Positions 33,521-41,355 of a stretch of DNA of 64,000 bases are shown in pieces. Source of the stretch: an uncultured Bacteroides sp. (GTDB taxonomy: Bacteria > Bacteroidota > Bacteroidia > Bacteroidales > Bacteroidaceae); assembly GCA_958453305.1 (NCBI GenBank), contig CAUDXH010000004.1:1-64000 (forward strand), in the 5' to 3' direction. The stretch's first letter is position 1. Every line of letters begins with the position of its first letter. Position numbers and translations under genes: made by a program. The notes under the pieces were generated by a model that saw only the letters and a list, made by a program, of their open reading frames with translations, had not been told where the DNA came from and did no database searches.

Positions 33521-34492
33521 ATGGAAGAAGTAAAAGTAAGTGTGATAGTACCTAACTATAACTATGCCCGTTATTTGCCGGTTCGTTTAGAGTCTATTTT
33601 AAACCAGTCGTTTCAAGATTTCGAGTTGATATTGCTGGATGATGCTTCTACTGATAATAGTGTACTGGTATTAGAGGAGTATCGAAATCATCCACATGTT
33701 TCACAGATTGTGGTTAATGACAAGAATACAGGAAGCCCTTTTCAGCAGTGGATGAAAGGAATTCTTCTGGCTCGTGGAAAATATGTCTGGATTGCTGAGG
33801 CCGATGATGTGGCCGACAGCCAATTCTTAGAGACATGTGTCCAGTTGGCTGAAAAAGAAGAAAATATGTCGGTTTGTTATGTAGGTTCTTCACTGATTGA
33901 TGAAAAAGGACATGTGAGCCCTCGCGATATTAATCACTGGAAGGGAAGGGAGCGAAAAAAACAATATGCTTCCTTTGATGGAGCACGATTTGCAGCGCAT
34001 AATTTGTACTGGAGAAATTATTTGATGAATGCCAGTGGCATTCTATTCCGCCGCGAGTTTGCCGTAAATTTAGCTCATTCTGAATTCCTTTCGATGCGTT
34101 ATTGTGGAGACTGGTTATTTTGGTTTCAAATGGCCATGCAGGGAAAAGTGATAGAGGTCTATCGGAAGTTAAATTATTTTCGTCAGCACACCCAGAAAGT
34201 TACGGTCAACTCTCGTGCGTCAGGGAAGGGGGTAGCTGAAGATATTCGTGTTGTTTATTATATGGAACGTCAGTTGCCCACTTTATCTACTTATAAACGA
34301 CGCCTGCGGCATGGACTTTTATACCGGAAAGTGAAACGGCTCTCCATAGATGAAGAAAGTAAAACAAGTTTATATCAGCAGTTGTCTGATTTGCTGAATT
34401 CCAGTATATCCGATTATTATCTAGAGCGGAGGAACCAGTTGTTTCGTTTGGTTTGTCCTTTTTTGCTTACTTGGAGAAGAGATCGGTTATAA
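33521..34492 (+). CDS. Glycosyltransferase family 2
   Basis: 323-aa inverting GT-A enzyme. The start VSVIVPNYNYARYLP, DDASTDNS near residues 42-49 and AEADD (DxD-like metal site) near 91-95 are diagnostic. It transfers a sugar to a growing surface glycan in the cytoplasm; donor and acceptor are unknown. It follows the preceding glycosyltransferase by only three bases, so they are co-transcribed. A terminator follows. Confidence 0.9.
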   Translation: MEEVKVSVIVPNYNYARYLPVRLESILNQSFQDFELILLDDASTDNSVLVLEEYRNHPHVSQIVVNDKNTGSPFQQWMKGILLARGKYVWIAEADDVADSQFLETCVQLAEKEENMSVCYVGSSLIDEKGHVSPRDINHWKGRERKKQYASFDGARFAAHNLYWRNYLMNASGILFRREFAVNLAHSEFLSMRYCGDWLFWFQMAMQGKVIEVYRKLNYFRQHTQKVTVNSRASGKGVAEDIRVVYYMERQLPTLSTYKRRLRHGLLYRKVKRLSIDEESKTSLYQQLSDLLNSSISDYYLERRNQLFRLVCPFLLTWRRDRL

Positions 34493-34504
34493 GTAGCCTA
34501 TAAA

Positions 34505-34540
34505 AAAGCCTCGGTGTTTCGATGGAAATACCGAGGCTTT
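34505..34540. terminator. Terminator between convergent glycan genes
   Basis: AAAGCCTCGGT (34505-34515) pairs with ACCGAGGCTTT (34530-34540) and is flanked by A run and T-rich sequence, so it can act in both directions. Confidence 0.75.
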
Positions 34541-34602
34541 CAACATTTTATTATTTTGATGAATGCTCAAGTTGCTTATGAGCGGTATATGCACCTTTTA
34601 AG

Positions 34603-35400
34603 TTACCACTCCTTGCAATCCTTGATGCAGGGAATAAACTTCTCCCAAAACTTGATTCGGCTTTTATGATTAAACCCATGGCAGCCCATAGGCAGCTGGT
34701 TGTGATTTAACTGATAGCATACACGTGGTTTGAGATCGAAGGCAAACTGCAGGGCTGTTTCTACACTGGAATAGTGAAAATCCTGAGGAATCAGTGCCCA
34801 GAAAATATCTTCATTGTGCATGGAATCAGGTTGGCTGTTGAAATAGGCAATTTCGTGGGCATACCGCTCGCAGGCTTGGCGAAACGCTTCAACCTTGCGT
34901 AAGCATAATCCACCGTTTCCTATTTTTCCATACATTTGCAGGCGTGAAATGCCGTGAGAAGGAGTACACAACATCTTTTTCAACTGAAGGAACTGCTTGA
35001 AGGGGAAATGATTGTAGCGTGGGCGCATTGGCCAGGGAGCTGCAACAAGATCATAGCCTTGTTGGCACCATTCGTTCAGTGCATCGTGGAAAATCCAGGC
35101 ATCGGTATGGCAAATCAAGATATATTCAGTGTCGGAGAATAAGTCATAAAAAGCCTTCGACATCATCATCTCATTATATCCGGCTATGCCCCTGCGCGTG
35201 CCGAGCCAGTCGGCAGATACATTCATTACCTCGGCTTGTGGATATAAATCTGTATAGGTATCAATAACCAGTCCTTCAGGTCTTAAAAAGACAATAGGAT
35301 GATTGCCTAGTATGTCCATTGTTTGCTTCAGTGCTGCGCTTTCCCAGTCTTTTAAGTTTGCTTTATAGAAAGGGATGACTACTTTTACAAGGGTTTTCAT
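34603..35400 (-). CDS. DUF5672 family protein, probable glycosyltransferase-like
   Basis: 265 aa, recognised by its overall pattern (VKVVIPFYK start, YNEMMMSKAFYDLF, ILICHTDAWIFHD, GNGGLCLRKVEAF, HNEDIFWALI) as the DUF5672 family. The ICHTDAW stretch and the GNGGLCLR motif suggest a GT-A-like fold, which is inference. Family members occur in glycan synthesis loci. It lies 18 bases after a GT8 gene, on the strand opposite to the flanking glycan genes. Confidence 0.78.
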   Translation of the reverse strand: MKTLVKVVIPFYKANLKDWESAALKQTMDILGNHPIVFLRPEGLVIDTYTDLYPQAEVMNVSADWLGTRRGIAGYNEMMMSKAFYDLFSDTEYILICHTDAWIFHDALNEWCQQGYDLVAAPWPMRPRYNHFPFKQFLQLKKMLCTPSHGISRLQMYGKIGNGGLCLRKVEAFRQACERYAHEIAYFNSQPDSMHNEDIFWALIPQDFHYSSVETALQFAFDLKPRVCYQLNHNQLPMGCHGFNHKSRIKFWEKFIPCIKDCKEW

Positions 35401-35418
35401 GTAGGTCTATCTATCTGT

Positions 35419-36345
35419 TTAATTGAGTTCTTTTAGGCTTATGTATTTAGGCTTTCGCATTCCTGTATAAAACGGGAACAGGCGGAAGAAGCGCTTGATG
35501 CGGTTTACCGGATTATGAAGCACACGTTCATTTGCCCATGGAGTTAAATCAAGGTAACGGAAATAGGCTTCCCGCAGCGGGTGCTGGCTGTCATAATCCC
35601 ATGGCTTACGGTTGGTATAGTGTAAAATAACCGGATGAAGTAACGTGTCGGTGAATTTCTTTTTCCATATCTCATCCATCTGTTTGGGACGTCGGTAAAA
35701 AGCATCCTGTACATTCCATTTCAGGTCAACCAGCACTTTGTGCTGATGAAGAATGCTGTTCAGTAAATCCTGGTCGTTAAACAGTATTCGCTCGGGATAT
35801 TTGTGGAAATAATCAATGCACGCATGAGATACGTCCTGCTTACGCCAGTAATCCAGATTAATCAGCAAGACTCCGGCATTGAAATAAGAATCTTCCATCG
35901 GGTATTTCAAGATTTCGTAGCGTTGAGGTTCTCGGCACCCCATGTCTTCTACTGCTGCTACCCCCACCTCATTGAGCGGTGTATTCCAGAAGGGACGGAT
36001 ATCTCCTACCACAACGATATCGCAGTCTAAGTAAAGCACCCGGTCAATGTTTTGCGGCAACAAATCCGACAAGATGCACCGGTAGTAAGTAGCCATCGAA
36101 ATACGCTTGCTGAATTTGCGTATGGTAAATCCTTCTAATAAGGACATATCTGGCTCATAGAAACAAATCTGATTCTGATAGCGGGCGGCAAGTTGGTTAA
36201 GCGTCTTTTTATCGTTTTCAGATAAGTCTCGTGCGATGATATGTGCGGTAAATCTTTCTTCTTTATTGTTCTCAAAAAGTGAAACAAGCGTTACGGCGCA
36301 GTGGCGGACGTAATTGCTGTCAATGTTGCAGGCAATATGTATCAT
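35419..36345 (-). CDS. Glycosyltransferase family 8
   Basis: 308-aa retaining GT-A enzyme. The DxD motif in VLYLDCDIVVVG (near residues 97-108), the N-terminal IHIACNIDSNYVRH segment and the GVLLINLDYWR motif are typical of GT8 (LPS alpha-glycosyltransferases, galactinol synthases). Likely donor is UDP-glucose or UDP-galactose. It heads a two-gene minus-strand unit with the DUF5672 gene. Its promoter region overlaps that of the divergent GT90 gene. Confidence 0.9.
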   Translation of the reverse strand: MIHIACNIDSNYVRHCAVTLVSLFENNKEERFTAHIIARDLSENDKKTLNQLAARYQNQICFYEPDMSLLEGFTIRKFSKRISMATYYRCILSDLLPQNIDRVLYLDCDIVVVGDIRPFWNTPLNEVGVAAVEDMGCREPQRYEILKYPMEDSYFNAGVLLINLDYWRKQDVSHACIDYFHKYPERILFNDQDLLNSILHQHKVLVDLKWNVQDAFYRRPKQMDEIWKKKFTDTLLHPVILHYTNRKPWDYDSQHPLREAYFRYLDLTPWANERVLHNPVNRIKRFFRLFPFYTGMRKPKYISLKELN

Positions 36346-36378
36346 GCTTCAGTGGAGGATTTAAGAATTCTATTTTTG

Positions 36379-36386
36379 CAAAGATA
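36379..36386 (-). promoter_or_regulatory. -7 box of the GT8/DUF5672 pair
   Basis: TATCTTTG on the minus strand, about 34 bases upstream of the GT8 start. It lies 31 bases from the divergent -7 box at 36410-36417. Confidence 0.5.
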
Positions 36387-36409
36387 TAAAGATATTGGTA
36401 CAAAAGACT

Positions 36410-36417
36410 TATCTTTG
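36410..36417 (+). promoter_or_regulatory. -7 box of the GT90 gene
   Basis: TATCTTTG. Transcription near 36424 allows the ATG at 36456. Confidence 0.5.
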
Positions 36418-36455
36418 CCTGAAACATTGTTTTTTAACTGAAAACTTGCTTGTTG

Positions 36456-37466
36456 ATGGGTGATCATATTTTTTATAAAATGCGGAGCGGGAAGCCGATA
36501 AAGTTTCTTGATTTTCTGAAAAATTTTGCCGGTTTGCTGATACCGGATGCTTTTTATCGTGCCCGGCTGAAACAAAAGCTGGCAAAGGCTCGTAAACGTC
36601 CTGACTATGCATATATGCAGCAGCGGGTAGATTACTACATGCGTATTACTGCACCGTGGAAGATGGCAGAGGAAGACAAACTGACGCGCAGCCGGAGCTG
36701 GATTCATTATACGGGAGCGATTGGAGCTTATCGTAGAAAGATGTTTCATACGGCCTATTATTTTGACCAGCATGATGTAACACGATGGTTTCCGCCTCGG
36801 TTGAGGTGGAACTTCTGTCCGGGCGACGTTTATTTTACTCCGGAAGTTCCGACTGTGGTGAAAAGCCGTCTGCTTGCTTCGGATAATCAGAACTCTGTGG
36901 TGCTGAAATTGGATAAGTTACGTCACTTCATGTATGTATATGATACGAAGCCTTTCCGTGAAAAGAAAGACTGCGCCATTTTTCGTGGAAAGATTCGTCA
37001 AAGCCGCTTGCGTACGTTGTTTCTGGAAAAGTTTTTCGGCAATCCGTTATGCGACTGTGGGGTTGTAGGGCGGAATGAAGGCTGTCCGGAGGAATGGATG
37101 GCACCGAAAAAGACCATTCGTGAGCACTTGGACTATAAATTTATCATTGCACTGGAAGGAAATGATGTGGCATCTAACTTGAAATGGGTAATGTCGTCTA
37201 ATTCGTTGGCTGTCATGACACGCCCCACTTGTGAAACTTGGTTTATGGAAGGAACGTTGAAGCCTGATTATCATTATGTGGAAGTGAAAGATGATTTTTC
37301 TGATTTTGAGGAGAAACTTCATTATTATATCCATCATCCGGAGGAGGCTGAGGAGATAATTCGGCATGCGCATGAGTATGTTTCACAGTTCCGGAATGAA
37401 GAGCGTGAGGAGTTGCTTCAACTGATGGTGATGGAGCGTTATTTTAAGACTAGCGGACAATTCTAA
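36456..37466 (+). CDS. Glycosyltransferase family 90 (CAP10-like)
   Basis: 336 aa from ATG 36456 (two TTG codons precede it). The CAP10/LpsA-like pattern is visible: CAIFRGKIRQSRLR near residue 171 (FRG motif), KFIIALEGNDVASNLKWVMSSNS near 229-251 (YKY/EG motif that binds the sugar-nucleotide). Related bacterial enzymes are LPS glycosyltransferases; eukaryotic members are protein O-glucosyl- or xylosyltransferases. It probably adds a sugar to LPS or a surface glycan. It is followed 22 bases later by the MBOAT/SGNH pair. Confidence 0.82.
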   Translation: MGDHIFYKMRSGKPIKFLDFLKNFAGLLIPDAFYRARLKQKLAKARKRPDYAYMQQRVDYYMRITAPWKMAEEDKLTRSRSWIHYTGAIGAYRRKMFHTAYYFDQHDVTRWFPPRLRWNFCPGDVYFTPEVPTVVKSRLLASDNQNSVVLKLDKLRHFMYVYDTKPFREKKDCAIFRGKIRQSRLRTLFLEKFFGNPLCDCGVVGRNEGCPEEWMAPKKTIREHLDYKFIIALEGNDVASNLKWVMSSNSLAVMTRPTCETWFMEGTLKPDYHYVEVKDDFSDFEEKLHYYIHHPEEAEEIIRHAHEYVSQFRNEEREELLQLMVMERYFKTSGQF

Positions 37467-37488
37467 AACCTAACTTAATAAAAAAACA

Positions 37489-38928
37489 ATGCTGTTTAAT
37501 TCGTTTGAGTTCTTGCTGTATTTGCCTCTTGTGTTTCTGCTTTACTGGTTTGTCTTTAAGCCCTTGCGTTGGCAAAACCTGTTTGTGGTGATAGCAAGTT
37601 ATGTTTTTTATGGCTGGTGGGATTGGCGTTTTCTTTTGTTGATTGCGCTGACCACGTTTTGCAGTTTTTTGAGTGGAATTTGTCTGGAACGCTATGAAGG
37701 CAACCGCAAAAGGCAGAAATGGATCAGTGCCGGTAATATTATACTGAATCTGGGTATTCTTTGCACCTTTAAGTATTTTAATTTCTTCGGTGAAAATCTG
37801 TCGGTGCTGATGCGTGCTTTCGGTTGGGAGATTGATTGGGTGACTCTTGATATTTTGCTTCCGGTGGGAATCAGTTTTTATACTTTCCAGGCGTTGAGTT
37901 ATACGATAGATGTGTATCAGCATAAGATGAAGCCCACTCATGATGTCGTGGCTTTCTTTGCTTTTATCAGCTTTTTCCCGCAACTGGTGGCAGGACCGAT
38001 TGAACGGGCTACGAATCTGCTTCCTCAGTTTCTGAAAGAACGAAGTTTTTCGTACGAAAAAGCGGTGGACGGAATGCGGCAAATCTTGTGGGGATTGTTT
38101 AAGAAAATGGTCGTGGCGGATAATTGTGCGGTTGCGGTGAATGAGATTTTTGCCGATTATCAGGTGTTGGAGGGTTCTCATTTATTGTTGGGGGCAGTTT
38201 TCTTTACATTCCAGATTTATGGCGACTTTTCCGGTTATTCCGACATAGCAATCGGTACGGCCCGTTTATTTGGAGTCAACTTGATGCGCAACTTTAACTA
38301 TCCTTATTTCTCACGCGATATTGCTGAGTTCTGGCGTCGCTGGCACATTTCGCTGACCACTTGGTTTCGTGATTACATCTATTTCCCTTTGGGAGGAAGC
38401 CGTTGTGCGAAGTGGAAGGTAATGCGTAATACCTTGATTATTTTCTTAGTCAGTGGCTTCTGGCACGGGGCAAACTGGACGTTTATCTGTTGGGGAGCTT
38501 ATCATGCGTTTCTATTTTTTCCCTTATTGCTTTTAGGGCAGAACCGGAAATATACAGATGGGGTGGCAAAGGGAAGACTATTTCCTTCGTGGAAAGAGGC
38601 AGTGCAGATGGTGGTTACTTTTTTCCTTGCGGTAATAGGTTGGATTATTTTCCGGGCAGAAACGATTCATCAGGCTTGGGATTATATGGTATGTATGGTT
38701 ACTAAATTCCATTTTACGATGCCGGCTCATGGAAAAGACCCGTTGATTTACATCGGTATCTTGCTAGTTATTGAATGGCTGCAGCGAGAGAAACAGTTCG
38801 GTCTACAGTTAGAAGAAAAAGGAATCTTCCGCTATCGTGCTGTGCGTTGGGCTATTTACTATATCGTATTTATCACAACCTTCCTTCTGGCCGGTCAGCA
38901 GGAGGAGTTTATTTATTTCCAATTCTAA
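37489..38928 (+). CDS. MBOAT family O-acyltransferase (AlgI-like)
   Basis: 479-aa polytopic inner-membrane protein. The invariant histidine is H326 in the FWHGANWTFICWG segment, and SFFPQLVAGPIERA and DFSGYSDIAIG are AlgI/DltB-type hallmarks. Such proteins move acyl groups (often acetyl) across the membrane onto a glycan or other acceptor together with a periplasmic SGNH partner, here the next gene 12 bases downstream. The acceptor may be the surface glycan made by neighbouring glycosyltransferases, which is inference. Confidence 0.92.
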   Translation: MLFNSFEFLLYLPLVFLLYWFVFKPLRWQNLFVVIASYVFYGWWDWRFLLLIALTTFCSFLSGICLERYEGNRKRQKWISAGNIILNLGILCTFKYFNFFGENLSVLMRAFGWEIDWVTLDILLPVGISFYTFQALSYTIDVYQHKMKPTHDVVAFFAFISFFPQLVAGPIERATNLLPQFLKERSFSYEKAVDGMRQILWGLFKKMVVADNCAVAVNEIFADYQVLEGSHLLLGAVFFTFQIYGDFSGYSDIAIGTARLFGVNLMRNFNYPYFSRDIAEFWRRWHISLTTWFRDYIYFPLGGSRCAKWKVMRNTLIIFLVSGFWHGANWTFICWGAYHAFLFFPLLLLGQNRKYTDGVAKGRLFPSWKEAVQMVVTFFLAVIGWIIFRAETIHQAWDYMVCMVTKFHFTMPAHGKDPLIYIGILLVIEWLQREKQFGLQLEEKGIFRYRAVRWAIYYIVFITTFLLAGQQEEFIYFQF

Positions 38929-38940
38929 GAAGAGAATGTC

Positions 38941-39864
38941 ATGAAGAAATTTCTTATCTATGTAGGCATTTTTTCCTTGTCGCTGATTTTGCTGGCGGGG
39001 GGAATAGAGTATATGTTAAGGCAGGTACCGAATCCTCTTGCCTATAAACGGAGCTTATTGGAGAATCATGCAAAGGAAATAAAGACCTTGATTATCGGGA
39101 GCTCGGTGGTAAACTGTAGTGTGAATCCGGTATATTTGTCGGATAGCACCTATAATTTGGCAATTTCAGGGGAGTGGTTTCGCTTTAATCAAGCTTTATT
39201 TGAAAGATATGTTGATGATTTGCCTTCTCTGAAGAATGTGATATGGGGGATTTGTGTGCATTCGTTGTGGAGCGATGATAGTGAGGAGGTGGATGAAAGT
39301 AGCATTATAAATCACAAGATTTATATGAACATCGCTCGTGAAGGAGATTGGTTTCATAATACAGAATTACTTAACTTAGGTTCTTTGTCTCTGCGTAAGT
39401 GGTCAAAGTATTATATTCGGGGAAAATCGACGATGCCTTGTGATTCACTCGGGGTAGATCATAGCTATGATTGTGCGAACAAGGAGGCCGACTGGCTGGA
39501 AGAAATACCTCGTTTAGTGCGAGGGCAACATAAGCCTATGCTAGCAGATACAAACGGTGAGTTATATCGTGCGAATATTCAGCGTATGCATGAAGTAGCT
39601 AAATTATGTCATGACCGGGGTATCCGTCTTTATCTGGTTTTGCCGCCTGTTCATCCTACCTATTATAAGCTGGCGGATAAGAAACAGCTGGAACTTATCC
39701 ACAAGGCGGTGGAAGAGGTAGCTGCCCGCTGGGATAACGTAAGTTATCACGATTATTTGGGTGATATGCGATTTACGGATGATGACTTCTACGACGGGAA
39801 TCATTTGAGTTCGGATCGAGGGGCAGAAAAGTTTACTAAACTATTAAAGGAAGACTTGTTCTAG
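38941..39864 (+). CDS. SGNH-hydrolase-like partner of the MBOAT protein
   Basis: 307 aa with an N-terminal membrane anchor (residues 4-24). The catalytic serine is in the IIGSSVVN block (S54 or S55) and the D285-x-x-H288 pair in YDGNHLS, the classical SGNH (GDSL-like) arrangement. It fits the role of a periplasmic acetyltransferase such as AlgJ/AlgX-type or DltD-like proteins that complete acyl transfer. It follows the MBOAT gene by 12 bases. The stop codon lies in the loop of its own terminator hairpin. Confidence 0.8.
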   Translation: MKKFLIYVGIFSLSLILLAGGIEYMLRQVPNPLAYKRSLLENHAKEIKTLIIGSSVVNCSVNPVYLSDSTYNLAISGEWFRFNQALFERYVDDLPSLKNVIWGICVHSLWSDDSEEVDESSIINHKIYMNIAREGDWFHNTELLNLGSLSLRKWSKYYIRGKSTMPCDSLGVDHSYDCANKEADWLEEIPRLVRGQHKPMLADTNGELYRANIQRMHEVAKLCHDRGIRLYLVLPPVHPTYYKLADKKQLELIHKAVEEVAARWDNVSYHDYLGDMRFTDDDFYDGNHLSSDRGAEKFTKLLKEDLF

Positions 39865-39890
39865 GCAGGTCTTCCTTTAATAGTTTTTAG
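39844..39890 (+). terminator. Terminator overlapping the SGNH gene stop
   Basis: TTAAAGGAAGAC (39844-39855) pairs with GTCTTCCTTTAA (39869-39880), followed by TAGTTTTT. The TAG stop (39862-39864) is in the loop. Confidence 0.8.
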
Positions 39891-41248
39891 TTGATTCCTT
39901 TCCGCTCTTTATAAGCGTTAATCAACTCTTGATATTTCTGGTCGTTTTTATCATGGGGATTCGGCTTGAAGTATAGGTTTTCCGGGATATGTTTGCCGTT
40001 ATCCGTCAGGGTAGTACCGTTTTCATTTTTGACAATATCGAGTGCGTCATACAGCTCTCCGGTCAGTGCGTCATAAGCGTTCATGGTCAGTGTATCACCA
40101 TGTACCCGAATCTGTTGATAATATTTTCCTGCAATACCAAACTTATCAAATCTTTCTCCGAAGTAAATGCGATATGTCTTCGGAGAGCAATGACTTACCG
40201 TGTAGAGAGGAGTAGTGGGTATTCCCGTTTGGGTATGGTTGGTCATGCGTCCGTAAGCATGTTCATGTCCTTGCAATGCCATGTCAACACCAAATTCTTC
40301 TATGACTGAGCCGAACAGAGTCCGCTGAATGAGGTTATTATACTTTCCTTTGATGGAATGAATAGGATGGTGAAGTACGACTATTTTCCATCGTGCCTGA
40401 CTCTTTTCCAATTGTTCTTTTAACCATTGCCGCTGCGTCCACAAATAGAAAAACTCCCGGTTGCTGTCCAGACAGAACAGCTGCATGTCGTTATACTTTA
40501 AAGTATAGACTTGATTTTCCCCAATCATCGAATCAAGGAAATAAGAAAAAATCAATGAAAATCTGCGTTCAAGTTTGCGGATAGGATATTTCAGATAGTC
40601 ATGATTCCCCGTTACGGTAATCACCGGATAATGTTGTCCGATGGAATCCAGTCCCCTGAACGTTTCTCCCCAATAGGCATCAATAGGGCGTTCAGTCAGG
40701 TCACCTCCGAAGACGAGGAACTCGGTTTCCGGATGCTTCTGTAATGCTTTTTTCAGGAAGCTATTTGATTTTCCGTTGATACTGTCTTGTACGTCGCCTA
40801 CGAAAAGGAAGGAATAATCATTTCGTGTGACTTGGTTTTGGGTCTTAAAGTTGTACCAAGGGGAGTATTTTCCACCGCTGCACACACGGTAGGTATAAGA
40901 ATGTTCGGGAAGGAGGGAACGTATCCGGGCTACGTAATAGGCCGCTTTTCCGTTTCGGGAGCGGAATGTCTCTCCTTGTGCCTGAATCTGCAAGGTGTCT
41001 TCTGCTTGGCTATCGACTAACTCCACAAAGGAAGGAAGAACAACCGAGTCGCACTCCCAGCTGATATTGCGTGACAGTTCATCTTCGGTTCCGAATGTAA
41101 GAAGTACTCTTCCCGGCGAGGAGAGTGAGGTATAAGATGGTTCGGGGGGATTTCTAAACCATGCATTCTATCGTGAGTTTATCCAGAATCCTAATGCAAG
41201 TAGGATGACTGCAGTGATGCTTAGCTTGATAAGGGTTTTCTTTTTCAT
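39887..41248 (-). pseudogene. Metallophosphoesterase gene interrupted by an in-frame TAG
   Basis: Reading from ATG 41248 on the minus strand gives a signal-anchor start (MKKKTLIKLS, then a hydrophobic run to GFWINSR), then TAG at 41168-41170 (codon 27). The same frame then continues without any break for 426 more codons to 39887. After the stop comes an FN3/purple-acid-phosphatase-like N-terminal domain and a calcineurin-like phosphatase domain. The motifs are FVGDVQD, FGGDLTE, GNHD, LHHPIHS and GHEHAYGR. A -7 box TATCTTTG (41277-41284) and the signal sequence show that 41248 is the ancestral start. An alternative ORF begins at GTG 41026, within the N-terminal domain, but would be without an export signal. 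The catalytic domain itself looks intact. Confidence 0.8.
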
Positions 41249-41276
41249 CTTGTTGAATAGATTGGTCTTTGTGGGG

Positions 41277-41284
41277 CAAAGATA
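41277..41284 (-). promoter_or_regulatory. -7 box of the interrupted metallophosphoesterase gene
   Basis: TATCTTTG on the minus strand, 28 bases upstream of the ancestral ATG at 41248. It supports that start. Confidence 0.55.
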
Positions 41285-41355
41285 TAAATTAGAACTGTAT
41301 ATCACAGGGTTTGGGAAAATATAACTAACTTTACAGCCTCAAAAAATAAGAAGTC

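Noticed and set aside
36342..36773. Minus-strand ORF of 143 codons overlapping the GT90 start
   Set aside because: It covers the GT8 promoter and the first third of the GT90 gene on the opposite strand; shadow.
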